Assembly (NCBI GenBank): GCA_021833825.1
Contig: JAKBEL010000007.1
Coordinates: forward strand, 62,001-126,000
DNA length: 64,000 bases
From: a bacterium
GTDB taxonomy: Bacteria; Babelota; Babeliae; Babelales; Vermiphilaceae
Direction: 5' to 3'
In this document: positions 28,301 through 36,823 of the stretch, one piece after another
How positions within the stretch are numbered: the stretch's first letter is position 1
How the letters are laid out: every line of letters starts with the position of its first letter
Notes under the pieces: model-generated
The model's database searches: none
Told to the model about the DNA's origin: nothing
What the model saw: the letters and a program-made list of their open reading frames with translations, nothing else
Position numbers and translations under genes: made by a program

Positions 28301-31300
28301 ACCTTTAGAACAAAAAAAATACAGAATCGAGCTAGCTCCATTCGCAGTGCTTCAAGCCTCATACTGAATGGAAAAGATGGGTTCACACCAGCAACAGGAT
28401 ATATTGAAACGCCGCAACATTTTTATTATCGTGGAATAGGTTGGACCGCAAATAATTTATTATTAACACAAGCATGTACCCTTCAATCGGGCAAAAATAT
28501 TCAGATGAATCTTGGTGATTTTGTTGTTGCCGGTAATTGGAATGCTCCGGGAGTAATTAATATACTTGGGCGTAATGGACTGTTTTCAAATGGTGGAGCA
28601 TTGACACGTGAGACCGCAAACGTAACAGGTCCGATTGTTGTTGATGTGACTCAACATATGCTAGATGAAGCGCAAAGACCGGGACTCTATAGATTAAATG
28701 CGCAAGGCGCAATTGAGACTGAATTTCCATTTAGTGCTCCATCAGCTCCGCAACCGGGAGATTTGGTTGCATTGGAGAATCCTCAACACCCAACACCACT
28801 TAATTGGCACAACATGTTCAATCCATTACGTTCTATTGACCTTAATCTGCCTTTGCAACAGCTGTTGTCTAAGTTTGCAAATAAAACATACGCGGGCAGA
28901 GCAAGAGGTAATCAGACAGCTACAGTACTCTGGGGCAATGCAAACAGATGGTGGCAACGTAATGCTAAAGAGATTATGTCACCAGCTGATCTGCAACAGG
29001 CTGATGAATCGATGTTGCTCTCTCAGATTGTGTCGGTCGGCTTAACGTCGCAACAGAGAACATTGCTGTGCATTGTGCCAGAAGATGTTAATCGGCACAA
29101 AGATGCTATTGTTGCTGGTGAATTTAGAGCTGTCACTCAAGGTGATCAGATGCATCTGAATGATCAGATTATTGCCAAAAGTTCAGGAGGGATTACCATT
29201 GAATCACAAGCTGGTAATGTAACATTAGCAACACAATCGCACACAGTGCACTATGGCGATAGCGATGGAGCTGAAGTAACAGAACAGCGCGCATATCCAC
29301 AGCAACAGTTTATTGCAGAGGCTGGTCCCGTAGATGTTACAGCCCATCATAATCTATCGCGCGTTGGCACAGCAATAGTGGCCGGCACTACAGCACATCA
29401 GCAGGCACAAACAGGATCATTGAGCAATGTGCCATTAACATTACAAAAAATGTCTGAAAAAACAGATGTTAAAGACGGTCTGTTCTCATCAAAGACAACC
29501 ATCACTAGAAGCGTTTCACATCAGATTCTGCCCTCAACAACTATTGCAGGAGCCACTATTTACGATCAAGCGGCAGATTCAATTCATGCGGTTGCAACGC
29601 AAGATGTTGCAGGCCAGAGCGTTACCTACGAATCTCCTAACACCGTCATTGAAGGTATTATTCTTGCAGATCGCACCGAGCGTGCATCACATTCAAGCAG
29701 TGCATTCTCCGAGGAATCATCAACTAATATGCAAGAGGCACCTTGCGCAATGGCAGCGACTATTCGTGCACCACAAGTGCGATTTGTTGGTAATAGGGCA
29801 ACTATTAACGCTAACATAACTGCAACTGAACTGCATGATGACACACGTGATGGTATAGAGTTTGTGGCAAAAGTGAAAGAGATGCTCTACAGTCAGCAGA
29901 CACTAGTTGACTCTCCATTGATGAGCTTAGATGCCGGTTGCAAGGGTGGTTATGAAACGATGATCCCACCAATGTTGATGGTCGATCGCATTATACGTGT
30001 TTCCCCTATTGGGCAGATGCTCTTTCAATCGGCAGTTATTGATAAAGATCGTACTGCAATTATTGGTAGATTTGTTGAGACAACCTATCATCTAAAAAAA
30101 TGGCATGAAGAGTGGTGCCATAAAGATCAGGCGGTCTCTGATGAGATGTTAGTCGCTATTGCTATTGCGATCACCATTGCAACTGATGGCATGGGTGCTG
30201 AATTGCTTGCAGTAACAGCTGAAAATGCAGTTGTTGCTGCGATGGTCAATGCAGGGTTTTCTACTCTGTGCGCAACTGCTGGAACCTCTGTTTTAAGAAC
30301 GGGAGATCCATTGCAAACAATTGAACAACTTGCAACTCCACAATTTTTGAAGTCATTTGCGATTGATGTGGCATCTGCAGGCTTGTGCCAGAAGTTAGGT
30401 AGTGCACTTAAAGTTCCTATGGGTCCTGGAACAAAATCATTAATGGGACATGTGCAGACGCAGGCATTGCGCAATACTGTCAATACATTGCTCAATGTTG
30501 CTATCAATAATGCGCCGGTTGGTAAATCTATAGGCAGTGCGTGTGCGCAGATATCACTCAATGCAGTTGCTGGTTATGTTGCAAACAATATCTGTGGGGC
30601 GTATCTGAATGGTATTGAACGCAAAGCGGCACATTCCTTACTTGGTGGAGCAATAGGATTTGCAAAAGATGGTAATTCTAGAGGATTAGCATCAGGTGCT
30701 GTTGGGGCATTAACAGCTGAAACCGTTGGCACTCTTTTGACAGAAGATGCTTTTGCAGTCTCTGATGCTGCAATTGGTCGCTTGAGAAATAATGGTCAAC
30801 CGTTGACGCAAGAGAGCATTCAAAAAGCTGTACAAGAAGAGGTCAACTATAGAATGAAGATTGCAAAAGTTGTATCAGGAGCTGTTGCAGCGGCTGTAAA
30901 ACTGAATCCATCAACTGCAATGCAAACGGCAGCAAATGTTATTGATAATGATGTTGCAATGAGAGCGCAGGTCTATGCAATGGCTGAAATGACATCATTG
31001 TTAACCGCTGCAAGCCAAACGCTTGCTACAATCAATAGCGCTGGATCTTTTTATGAAGAAGAATCGTATCCTTTAGATAGAGGTGTGGTCGATGGAAAAG
31101 AAGAAGATGATCATGATGTACAAGATGATCGGCTTGATAAAAAAGAACGCAAACCTTTTGTTGAAGATCCAAAGCGGGGTATCTGGATTAAGGGTTGCAT
31201 TTCAGGTGATCTTGTTTTAAAAAAGGGAATAGAGAAAGTTTATGCTTTTCTTTTGAAATATAATACGCTTGATAAAGATGAAAGATGTCCATTTGCTCTG

Positions 31301-31708
31301 TTTGCTCATGGAGATTCTGATAGTATTCAGGTTGATACGCAAGATATTCACCCTGGTGGCCTTAGTAGTTCAAATGAAGAACGGTTGAAAGAAGATGGTC
31401 ATCTTCTTGTCAATGCAGCTGAACTTTCACGGCTTATCAAGACTGCTCCTAAATATAATGGTCAACATATTATTCTTTTTTCATGCCAATGTGGAGCTGA
31501 TGCTGAAGGGCTTGCACAACAATTGGCTGATGAGATGCAAGAAGAGGTCTCTGCATTTACCGGTTATGCAGCAGCTCCTATAGTTGGAGGATACTTTGCT
31601 TCAATTAAAGGAGATACTTTATGGTCTGGTTTAGAAGAGATCAGAACGTTCTATCCTCGCAAGAAACGTATAACTAATTTAAGAGGGAAGTTTGGATTTT
31701 TAGGGTAA
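25349..31708 (+). CDS. CdiA/filamentous-haemagglutinin-like giant with C-terminal His/Cys peptidase-like domain
   Basis: 2119 residues; AGAGG before ATG, signal peptide (MKRSIVISLLYISFLSVFST). Residues about 150-700 are beta-helix-like, dominated by short N-x-G repeats (NEGVVEF, NNGNFLM, NDGYVVM), with an internal duplication of 137-residue period. Residues about 930-1500 resemble the haemagglutinin-repeat region of CdiA proteins, and about 1590-1830 the DUF637/possible-haemagglutinin region that precedes toxin tips (AIAIAITIATDGMGAELL..., DVASAGLCQKLGSAL). The last ~180 residues are a compact domain with FAHGD (His1987) and ILFSCQCGADAEGLAQQLAD (Cys2046, Cys2048), the His/Cys layout of caspase-like clan-CD peptidases and related toxin tips. 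No two-partner TpsB transporter and no obvious immunity gene adjoins it. Confidence 0.8.
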   Translation: MKRSIVISLLYISFLSVFSTCAMMQGGHQYDVSVVKIDQDKFKIRMSKMGNGAKQSCSFITNFATRTCDDQKNLFAPFDIPMRFGNAADADSFLWDVPDFGLLKLHHDGSTFFGHSSHEIPLATDALTFHTSGELFLQTLRVAALHLGSKKTHLCEMLVADEISTEDEVYNSGSLQTSRLLGGGTFLNEGVVEFRGNQHGTALLGITCLVNKSNSLCTPTVSASHLTATKDNQRIVNGKDALFEVSEEFIIEEASEQDALLQNEGIFKTGACDAKRKIVNEGFLQANKLTARKLLENNEFGQVKILDEASVEELVNDGEIEAHKSIDIIKGVNKGSISGAPTLTMRVHSDLENCGNIRLHQLLGGGRVLNRKSLLFHDNASISVQDLTNYGLLKAASASLIHTKLSNTATGIIELFVKSVIGNATIHNNGNFLMQGDSDFSSVTVRNRGEMAFKEGRITSSANSSLINKDTGKWLIESMKSVQPLEMDNEGVLELIDSSIDFERMRNYKELLIHGGTPTFKKLVNSGIVKTGLLHLIPSGLLQNLQEGSFQVFVKSVVDNAEIINDGYVVMQGDADFISAKFYNRNTMTNREGALNCTNMILRNLDAGKWLMERVKSGQPISMYSQGVLELAESSLDFDLLRNDKDLILHSGSYRVKDFRNKKLQLGGNSWAITDNPAEQAKNTLLLTNPLLPATNVGEIEAEHDLLYDLGVVPSSVKAEDIILPNRRMQTVDQLKKLTTSRKVTASVAPATIANGDILFPNIGHLELHVNGSLTKYGKLIAPILSLYVNGPFAGGKSNTELATIAATHGPLKVNADSIDGRFTKFYGKGKTDIIATKDDVIIGTAVRGVDEDIKQQFIQTVCNLYGSLWGGPSSPVYSFDYSLNVRNGAYAASDDFLTLRAAKKVHLHYGTLFSALGTDLIAPTEVLNQASKVSSHGPITIETDLYNHLQSTCVHKGSVWPGWNAYTEYPGSIAAILESLKKITFRTKKIQNRASSIRSASSLILNGKDGFTPATGYIETPQHFYYRGIGWTANNLLLTQACTLQSGKNIQMNLGDFVVAGNWNAPGVINILGRNGLFSNGGALTRETANVTGPIVVDVTQHMLDEAQRPGLYRLNAQGAIETEFPFSAPSAPQPGDLVALENPQHPTPLNWHNMFNPLRSIDLNLPLQQLLSKFANKTYAGRARGNQTATVLWGNANRWWQRNAKEIMSPADLQQADESMLLSQIVSVGLTSQQRTLLCIVPEDVNRHKDAIVAGEFRAVTQGDQMHLNDQIIAKSSGGITIESQAGNVTLATQSHTVHYGDSDGAEVTEQRAYPQQQFIAEAGPVDVTAHHNLSRVGTAIVAGTTAHQQAQTGSLSNVPLTLQKMSEKTDVKDGLFSSKTTITRSVSHQILPSTTIAGATIYDQAADSIHAVATQDVAGQSVTYESPNTVIEGIILADRTERASHSSSAFSEESSTNMQEAPCAMAATIRAPQVRFVGNRATINANITATELHDDTRDGIEFVAKVKEMLYSQQTLVDSPLMSLDAGCKGGYETMIPPMLMVDRIIRVSPIGQMLFQSAVIDKDRTAIIGRFVETTYHLKKWHEEWCHKDQAVSDEMLVAIAIAITIATDGMGAELLAVTAENAVVAAMVNAGFSTLCATAGTSVLRTGDPLQTIEQLATPQFLKSFAIDVASAGLCQKLGSALKVPMGPGTKSLMGHVQTQALRNTVNTLLNVAINNAPVGKSIGSACAQISLNAVAGYVANNICGAYLNGIERKAAHSLLGGAIGFAKDGNSRGLASGAVGALTAETVGTLLTEDAFAVSDAAIGRLRNNGQPLTQESIQKAVQEEVNYRMKIAKVVSGAVAAAVKLNPSTAMQTAANVIDNDVAMRAQVYAMAEMTSLLTAASQTLATINSAGSFYEEESYPLDRGVVDGKEEDDHDVQDDRLDKKERKPFVEDPKRGIWIKGCISGDLVLKKGIEKVYAFLLKYNTLDKDERCPFALFAHGDSDSIQVDTQDIHPGGLSSSNEERLKEDGHLLVNAAELSRLIKTAPKYNGQHIILFSCQCGADAEGLAQQLADEMQEEVSAFTGYAAAPIVGGYFASIKGDTLWSGLEEIRTFYPRKKRITNLRGKFGFLG
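26588..27345 (+). repeat. Internal duplication in the giant gene
   Basis: Two protein units start at ELFVKSVIGN (26588) and QVFVKSVVDN (26999), an offset of 411 bp or 137 codons. Matching landmarks recur in order: MQGDSDF/MQGDADF, GKWLIESMKS/GKWLMERVKS, GVLELIDSSIDF/GVLELAESSLDF. The copies have diverged, so the duplication is old. Confidence 0.85.
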
Positions 31709-31863
31709 AATAGCTCTTTTAAGAAGCTTTATATAACCTCTTTCAGCTCTTTATCTTTAATAACGAAGGTCTATCAATAGAGATCGCATCTAAAAAACCT
31801 TGATCATAAGAGACCTTATATTAACCTGTGAATTACTTTTTTTAGGTGTAGATAAAATTATAC

Positions 31864-31892
31864 TTGACTACTAAACTATAGTTTAGTATAAT
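31864..31892 (+). promoter_or_regulatory. Promoter with palindromic operator of the decayed toxin-antitoxin locus
   Basis: TTGACT (31864-31869), 17 bases, TATAAT (31887-31892). A perfect 20-bp palindrome, TACTAAACTATAGTTTAGTA (31869-31888), fills the spacer and touches both boxes. This is the classical place for the antitoxin to bind and repress its own operon. Confidence 0.85.
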
Positions 31893-31928
31893 TAAGATTA
31901 GTTAAAGCTCTTTAGAAAGGATCCCTGC

Positions 31929-32036
31929 ATGGCTTTATGGGAAATAAAATATTGGCCTGGAAATAAAGAGGTTGAACGTTGGTTTAATAAATTAATAATG
32001 TATATGAGGATAAATTATGAAATTAAAAAATTTTAG
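31929..32036 (+). pseudogene. RelE/HigB-type toxin, N-terminal remnant
   Basis: 35 codons with AAAGGA seven bases upstream. MALWEIKYWPGNKEVERWF matches the first strand and helix of Gp49/HigB-type RelE-family toxins; the RNase core that should follow is missing. The frame then runs through the antitoxin's ribosome site and stops just inside the antitoxin gene. It cannot be toxic but could still serve as a translated leader for the antitoxin. Confidence 0.75.
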
Positions 32037-32325
32037 AGATCTTATAGAGAAGTGCTTTAGTAAAGAAGAGATTGCTATTATTGAACAACAAGCAAAGCTT
32101 GAAGTTCAAGCATTACGATCACTACAAGCAAGTGTTACACAAGTAATCGATGATTATATGAAAAAAAATGACGTTGGTTTCAATGAAGTGGTCAGACGCT
32201 TAAATTCAAATGCTACACAAGTATCAAAGATTCAGCGTGGGCAAGCAAATTTAACATTAGCAAGTTTAGCGCATATTTCAGCATTACTTGGACAAGAGCC
32301 TGTATTAACATTCAAAAAAAAGTAA
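32017..32325 (+). CDS. Orphan XRE-family (HigA-type) antitoxin
   Basis: 102 residues with AGGA before ATG. N-terminal helical segment, then a helix-turn-helix (GFNEVVRRLNSNATQVSKIQ, ANLTLASLAHISALLG) as in HigA antitoxins paired with Gp49-type toxins. The toxin in front of it is a fragment, so this protein is now a free repressor, most likely of the palindrome at 31869-31888. Confidence 0.85.
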   Translation: MKLKNFRDLIEKCFSKEEIAIIEQQAKLEVQALRSLQASVTQVIDDYMKKNDVGFNEVVRRLNSNATQVSKIQRGQANLTLASLAHISALLGQEPVLTFKKK

Positions 32326-32420
32326 TATTCCTGATTTTTGTATTGCTATTCAATATCAAATGATTGAAATAGATTTTTAGGTGCGTTCTTGGATATGTCT
32401 TAAAAAGTAGCAAAACTTAA

Positions 32421-32723
32421 TTATCGCCTATGCCCTTGAACTGCAAGCTCAAATCCCATTGCATTAAGCAATGACTTGATGCTTGTGAGTTTTGGATTAC
32501 CTTTGTGCGAAAGTATGCGATATAAATTTTCACGATTTAGATCTGCTTCTTTTGCCAATGTGGTCATATCACCACCTTGTGCTTCAAGTACGTTTTTTAA
32601 AGCAAGTAAAAACATTCGCTCATCATCATCCATCAATGCAGCATTAAGATAAGCAATTGCATCTTCCGGATCACGGAGTGATTCAATAAGATCTTCTTGA
32701 TAATCTATCATTTTTCTTTTCAT
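32421..32723 (-). CDS. Antitoxin of an intact RelE-type toxin-antitoxin pair
   Basis: 100 residues. Matches the addiction-module antidote family that follows Gp49/RelE toxins: IAYLNAALMDDDERMFLLAL, then the helix-turn-helix TTLAKEADLNRENLYRILS and PKLTSIKSLLNAMGFEL. Its ATG overlaps the toxin stop (ATGA), the usual coupling in this family where the toxin comes first. It binds DNA and neutralises the toxin in the cytosol. Confidence 0.92.
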   Translation of the reverse strand: MKRKMIDYQEDLIESLRDPEDAIAYLNAALMDDDERMFLLALKNVLEAQGGDMTTLAKEADLNRENLYRILSHKGNPKLTSIKSLLNAMGFELAVQGHRR

Positions 32724-33049
32724 TTTAATTCCTTATATGCACGCCAATATTCTTTTGCTTTGCTGATATCACGTTTTTGACTACTTTTGTCACCACCAGT
32801 TAAAAGAATTATTAATGCACGCCCGTCTCTTCCAAAATAGACTCTATAGCCTGCCCCAAAAGATATGCGCAACTCGCTCAAACCTTCTCCATCTGTGAGA
32901 ACTTTACAATCACCAAAATTGCCAAGTCTGACTCTATCTATTCTGGTCCTTACAATAGCCCTAGTTTTGGCATCAAGCTCCTCTAACCATTCCTTAAATG
33001 GAGCTTTTCCCGATTGAGTGGTATAAATAATTATTTTTGTAATGCTCAT
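32720..33049 (-). CDS. RelE/ParE-superfamily toxin (Gp49-like)
   Basis: 109 residues, full length for the family. Markers: APFKEWLEELDAKTRAIVRT, LGNFGDCKVLTDGEGLSELR, GAGYRVYFGRDG and LLTGGDKSSQKRDISKAKEYW, where the Arg and Lys residues near the end form the RNase site of ribosome-dependent toxins. It is probably an mRNA interferase held in check by the downstream antitoxin. The ATG lies almost at the expected transcription start and no ribosome site is visible. Confidence 0.93.
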   Translation of the reverse strand: MSITKIIIYTTQSGKAPFKEWLEELDAKTRAIVRTRIDRVRLGNFGDCKVLTDGEGLSELRISFGAGYRVYFGRDGRALIILLTGGDKSSQKRDISKAKEYWRAYKELK

Positions 33050-33055
33050 GATAGG

Positions 33056-33084
33056 ATTGTAGCATAAAAGCTACACAATTGCAA
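33056..33084 (-). promoter_or_regulatory. Promoter and operator of the intact toxin-antitoxin pair
   Basis: On the minus strand TTGCAA, 17 bases, TACAAT. An inverted repeat TGTAGC-N6-GCTACA (33058-33063 and 33070-33075) overlaps the -10 box, suiting autoregulation by the antitoxin. The -10 box ends seven bases before the toxin ATG, so the transcript is probably leaderless. Confidence 0.8.
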
Positions 33085-33115
33085 GAGTTTTATCTGGGTT
33101 CAAGGATTTCATATT

Positions 33116-33144
33116 CAAATAGTTGCGTTTTTCGCAACTATTTG
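33116..33144. terminator. Perfect 12-bp hairpin between toxin locus and kinase gene
   Basis: CAAATAGTTGCG (33116-33127), loop TTTTT, CGCAACTATTTG (33133-33144). It lies about 50 bases past the stop of the minus-strand lon-kinase pair, where a terminator is expected, but has no T-run on that strand, so a processing or protein-binding site is also possible. Confidence 0.5.
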
Positions 33145-33192
33145 CAAGTCAATTCCGATTTTTGGGGTAAAAAGGGCTTAATTCTGGCATTA

Positions 33193-34323
33193 TTATGACT
33201 GATTAATCTCAAATGATTGAAACAGATTTTTAGGTGCATCTTTGAACCTTTGCTCAAGTTCTGAAGTTTTGAGCAGTCCTTCTTTTGCCCCCATGTGGCT
33301 TATCACCGATGATGCGTTGAGTATGCCATAAAGCATAGCGTTCTTAATACTCTCTTTTTGTATACATTTGGCAACAAAACATGATCCAAAAGCATCCCCT
33401 GCTCCTAATGTGTTTTCAATATGACCTGGCAGGCTAGGGTGGAAAATAATCTCATCGTGAGTAGCTACATAGACGCCTTCAGCACCATTGGTAACCACCA
33501 CAATCTTGGGACCTCGTGAAAGAACTTCGTTAAAAAAGAGGCGAATATCAAAACAGACTGACTGATATGAGAGTGGTTTTTGTAACAGTTGGGGTAAACT
33601 ATGCAGATTTTTTGACTTAATAATTTTTGTTGCCTGCGCATCAAGAATCTTTTGATGGAGCTTGATGTCCTGTTGAATCATGGAGAGCATAAAGGTGCAG
33701 GCCTCTTGGCTGTTTAAAATAAAGATATCAATATGGGGTAAAGCTTCATAGATATCATATGATCCGATTGCCAGTTGACTAGTGCCTGGATTGTTTGCAA
33801 TAAATGCACCATGCTCTTTTGCCAAACGAGTAATTGAGACAAGCAGGTGAGAGCTTTGGCCTGAAAGGGATGTGATATAAAGATTTTCACAATTTTTTAG
33901 AGCTTCAAGAGGAATCTCTTCTTTTGCAATACGCGCATTTGCACCGCGGTATGCAAGAACTACACGGTCGCCACCTTGACAAGGAATGATGAATGAACTA
34001 CCGGTGATCTCATGTGCAGACTCTATAACATGGGATGTATTGATGCCACTCTCCTTTAATCTCTTTAGAATAAATTCAGCAGCATGATCATTGCCCACTT
34101 TAAAGAATGTTGATACTTCAAAGCCGAGCCTTGCAAATGAGACGGCGCTATTGGTTGCTCCTCCACCGGTTTGAAAATTGAGATCATCGACTGGAACTTT
34201 GTGTCCTTCCTCAAATAAGAGGAAGGACCTTTTTTCATGTTCAGAGTCAAAGTTTAAGCGTGAAATCTCTTCGCAGACAACAAACGTGTCAGTAGTTGCT
34301 CCACCAATAGTAAGGATCTTCAT
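33193..34323 (-). CDS. PfkB-family carbohydrate kinase
   Basis: 376 residues. Ribokinase-like sugar or nucleoside kinase acting in the cytosol. Both family signatures are present: GGGATNSAVSFARLGFEVST near the N-terminus and NTLGAGDAFGSCFVAK near the C-terminus, where the Asp of GAGD is the catalytic base. An insertion of about 40 residues around 220-260 is unusual. The substrate cannot be read from the sequence. The ATG overlaps the lon stop (ATGA), so it is translated with lon. Confidence 0.9.
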   Translation of the reverse strand: MKILTIGGATTDTFVVCEEISRLNFDSEHEKRSFLLFEEGHKVPVDDLNFQTGGGATNSAVSFARLGFEVSTFFKVGNDHAAEFILKRLKESGINTSHVIESAHEITGSSFIIPCQGGDRVVLAYRGANARIAKEEIPLEALKNCENLYITSLSGQSSHLLVSITRLAKEHGAFIANNPGTSQLAIGSYDIYEALPHIDIFILNSQEACTFMLSMIQQDIKLHQKILDAQATKIIKSKNLHSLPQLLQKPLSYQSVCFDIRLFFNEVLSRGPKIVVVTNGAEGVYVATHDEIIFHPSLPGHIENTLGAGDAFGSCFVAKCIQKESIKNAMLYGILNASSVISHMGAKEGLLKTSELEQRFKDAPKNLFQSFEINQS

Positions 34324-36686
34324 GCATTTCCAGATAGCGCTTCACTCTCTTTGGTCATCAATACTTTGTTGAGTACTTCTCGTGCGTGTTGAACCCAGAT
34401 AACATCAATATCTTGCATGATATCTTCAATGCCTACCATATCATATTTGTTCTTGTGTGGTAGAATGACATGAGATATTTTATTTCTTTTTGCTGCTAAT
34501 ATCTTTTCTTTTACACCACCAATTGGCATCACTTCGCCACATAGATTGAGCTCTCCTGTCATGGCGTAATTTGCATTTATAGGGCGGTTTGTTAAAGCTG
34601 ATAGTATTGAGGTTAGCATAGTAATACCAGCAGAAGGGCCATCTTTTGGAATAGCTCCAGCAGGTGCATGAATATGAAGGTCAAATTCGGTAAAGTATTT
34701 TTTATCAATACCAAATTCATCTGCATGTGCACGAGCATAACTCATTGCAGCTTGAGCAGATTCTTTCATTACGTCACCAAGTTGACCAGTCAATAGAAGC
34801 TTTCCTGTCCCTGGCATTAAGATAGCCTCTATTTTGAGCATCTCTCCGCCATACATGGTCCAGGCTAGCCCATTGGTAATACCAATTTGTGGTTCTCTGC
34901 AGATATCATCGTCAAGAAACCGGCGAGGCCCTAAATAGAGCTCAAGATTATTTTCAGTAAATTGAATAATCTTCTGGTCTTCAACATAAGAGCGTGCCAC
35001 TTTTGAGCACAATTTACCTATTATACGCTCAAGTTGTCGGACGCCAGACTCTCGTGTATAGTTTTGGATAATATGATCAATAAGTTCGTTATGAAATGTT
35101 ATATTCTGATCATGAAGTCCAGCTTCATGAATAGTTTTCTGTACAAGATGTTTTTGAGCAATATTGATCTTCTCTTCTGTTGTATAGCCTGAAAGTTCTA
35201 TCACCTCCATGCGATCGCGCAATGGGCCTGATATGGTATCCATTGTGTTTGCTGTTGCTATAAACATTACCTGTGAAAGATCAAAAGGAAGTCCAAGGTA
35301 ATTATCATAGAAAGTCTTATTTTGTTGTGGATCGAGCACTTCAAGCATAGCTGCTGATGGATCACCTCTGAAATCAGCGCCGATTTTATCAAGTTCGTCA
35401 ATAACAATAACCGGATTCATCGATTCAGCTTTACGTAATGCTTGAATGAATCTTCCTGGCATAGCTCCGACATATGTTCTTCTATGCCCACGAATTTCAG
35501 CCTCATCTTTAACGCCACCTAATGAGATGCGCATATATTTTTTGCCCAAGCTGCGAGCGATAGATTTTCCAAGAGAAGTTTTACCTGTTCCAGGAGGTCC
35601 CACAAAACATAATATTGGAGCAAAGCCATCTTTTTTTAGATTCCGTACAGACATAAAATCGAGAATGCGATCTTTGATCTCTTTAAGCCCAAAGTGATCC
35701 TCATCAAGAACATCTTTAGCATGTTGAAGGTTTAAATTATCTTCGGTATATCTATTCCAAGGCAGTGCAAAGACCCAATCTAAGTAGTTGCGAATTACAG
35801 CGGCCTCCATAGAGTCTGGAGCTGTACGTTCTAATCGGTTGATCTGCCTTCTTATTTCAGTCTTTGTCTCTTCACAAGCCTCTAATTTATCAAGATTGTC
35901 GCGCATTAATTCGATATCTTCTTCATCATTTTCGCCCAATTCTTTTTTGATTGCACGAAGCTGCTCACGAAGATAGAATTCTTTTTGTGACCGATTCATC
36001 GATTCTCGTGCATTATTGCGAATGCGCTCTTGAATCTCTGAGGCTTCAAGTTCTTGAGCAAGTTGTTGGTAGATACCTTCCAAGAAATTTGCTAAATGAT
36101 CCTGTTCTAAAAGAACCTGCGCATCTTCAACTTTTAGATTAAGATGAGAAAGAACAAAGTCAGCTATTTTTTCAGCATCATTCATTTTGGATAAGATAAC
36201 ATGAAAGTCAGGGCTAAAACTATTTCCGCTTGATGCCATACGCTCTGTTAGCATTTTAATATTTTTAATATGTGCATCTATAATCTGCTCTTTTCCTTGC
36301 GTTATTAAATGTATCACTTTAACTTCTGCGCGCAAACTTTTATCTTCAGCGATAAGTTGTGCTGCTTTTGCTTTGCTAAGGCCTTGTACTAAAATTTTAA
36401 TACCACCTTCAGGCAATTTAATTAAGCGCATAATTGAAGCGATTGTTCCGGTTTCATACAGATCGCTCATGCCAATAGCGGCCTCATGATCAACCTGTTT
36501 TTTTGCAGCCAGCAACAGGACCATCTTTGATTCTTGCATTGTTTGATTAATGCCATTAATGATCTTTTCATCAAGTACTAATAGCGGAACAATCATCTGA
36601 GGAAATACAACAACATCCATGGTCGGAATTACTGGGAGTATTTCCGGAATAGTTTCCTGTATTTTTTGATTAAGAACTGTTTTCAT
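34320..36686 (-). CDS. lon: Lon ATP-dependent protease
   Basis: 788 residues from ATG 36686 (GTG one codon earlier is equally open; GGGGGA lies upstream). Cytosolic AAA+ protease for misfolded and short-lived regulatory proteins, including antitoxins. An N-terminal LON domain (PVIPTMDVVVFPQMIVPLLV), a helical region, Walker A GPPGTGKT (about 360), Walker B IVIDELDKI, and a protease domain with catalytic Ser685 in KDGPSAGITM and the Lys in GGVKEKILAAKR. Normal length and all residues present. It is in one operon with the PfkB kinase and lies near two toxin-antitoxin loci, whose antitoxins are typical Lon substrates. Confidence 0.97.
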   Translation of the reverse strand: MKTVLNQKIQETIPEILPVIPTMDVVVFPQMIVPLLVLDEKIINGINQTMQESKMVLLLAAKKQVDHEAAIGMSDLYETGTIASIMRLIKLPEGGIKILVQGLSKAKAAQLIAEDKSLRAEVKVIHLITQGKEQIIDAHIKNIKMLTERMASSGNSFSPDFHVILSKMNDAEKIADFVLSHLNLKVEDAQVLLEQDHLANFLEGIYQQLAQELEASEIQERIRNNARESMNRSQKEFYLREQLRAIKKELGENDEEDIELMRDNLDKLEACEETKTEIRRQINRLERTAPDSMEAAVIRNYLDWVFALPWNRYTEDNLNLQHAKDVLDEDHFGLKEIKDRILDFMSVRNLKKDGFAPILCFVGPPGTGKTSLGKSIARSLGKKYMRISLGGVKDEAEIRGHRRTYVGAMPGRFIQALRKAESMNPVIVIDELDKIGADFRGDPSAAMLEVLDPQQNKTFYDNYLGLPFDLSQVMFIATANTMDTISGPLRDRMEVIELSGYTTEEKINIAQKHLVQKTIHEAGLHDQNITFHNELIDHIIQNYTRESGVRQLERIIGKLCSKVARSYVEDQKIIQFTENNLELYLGPRRFLDDDICREPQIGITNGLAWTMYGGEMLKIEAILMPGTGKLLLTGQLGDVMKESAQAAMSYARAHADEFGIDKKYFTEFDLHIHAPAGAIPKDGPSAGITMLTSILSALTNRPINANYAMTGELNLCGEVMPIGGVKEKILAAKRNKISHVILPHKNKYDMVGIEDIMQDIDVIWVQHAREVLNKVLMTKESEALSGNA

Positions 36687-36823
36687 CACTCCCCCTATTT
36701 TTCGCCCCCAGTTGTTTTAATGGGTGCTTAAGCCGTTAGGCCGTTTTCTATCCCTATGGAAAAGTGTAGTCGTATCGAGTTTTTAAAAACAACACTTACC
36801 GATAAAATAACTAAAAACAGCCT

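Noticed and set aside
29466-29819. Long alternative frame inside the giant gene
   Set aside because: It has no ribosome site and no recognisable motif; the giant's own frame is conserved in character throughout.
25349-31708. Classical two-partner secretion exoprotein
   Set aside because: I see no conserved TPS domain right after the signal peptide and no TpsB gene beside it; the similarity is to the later CdiA regions only.
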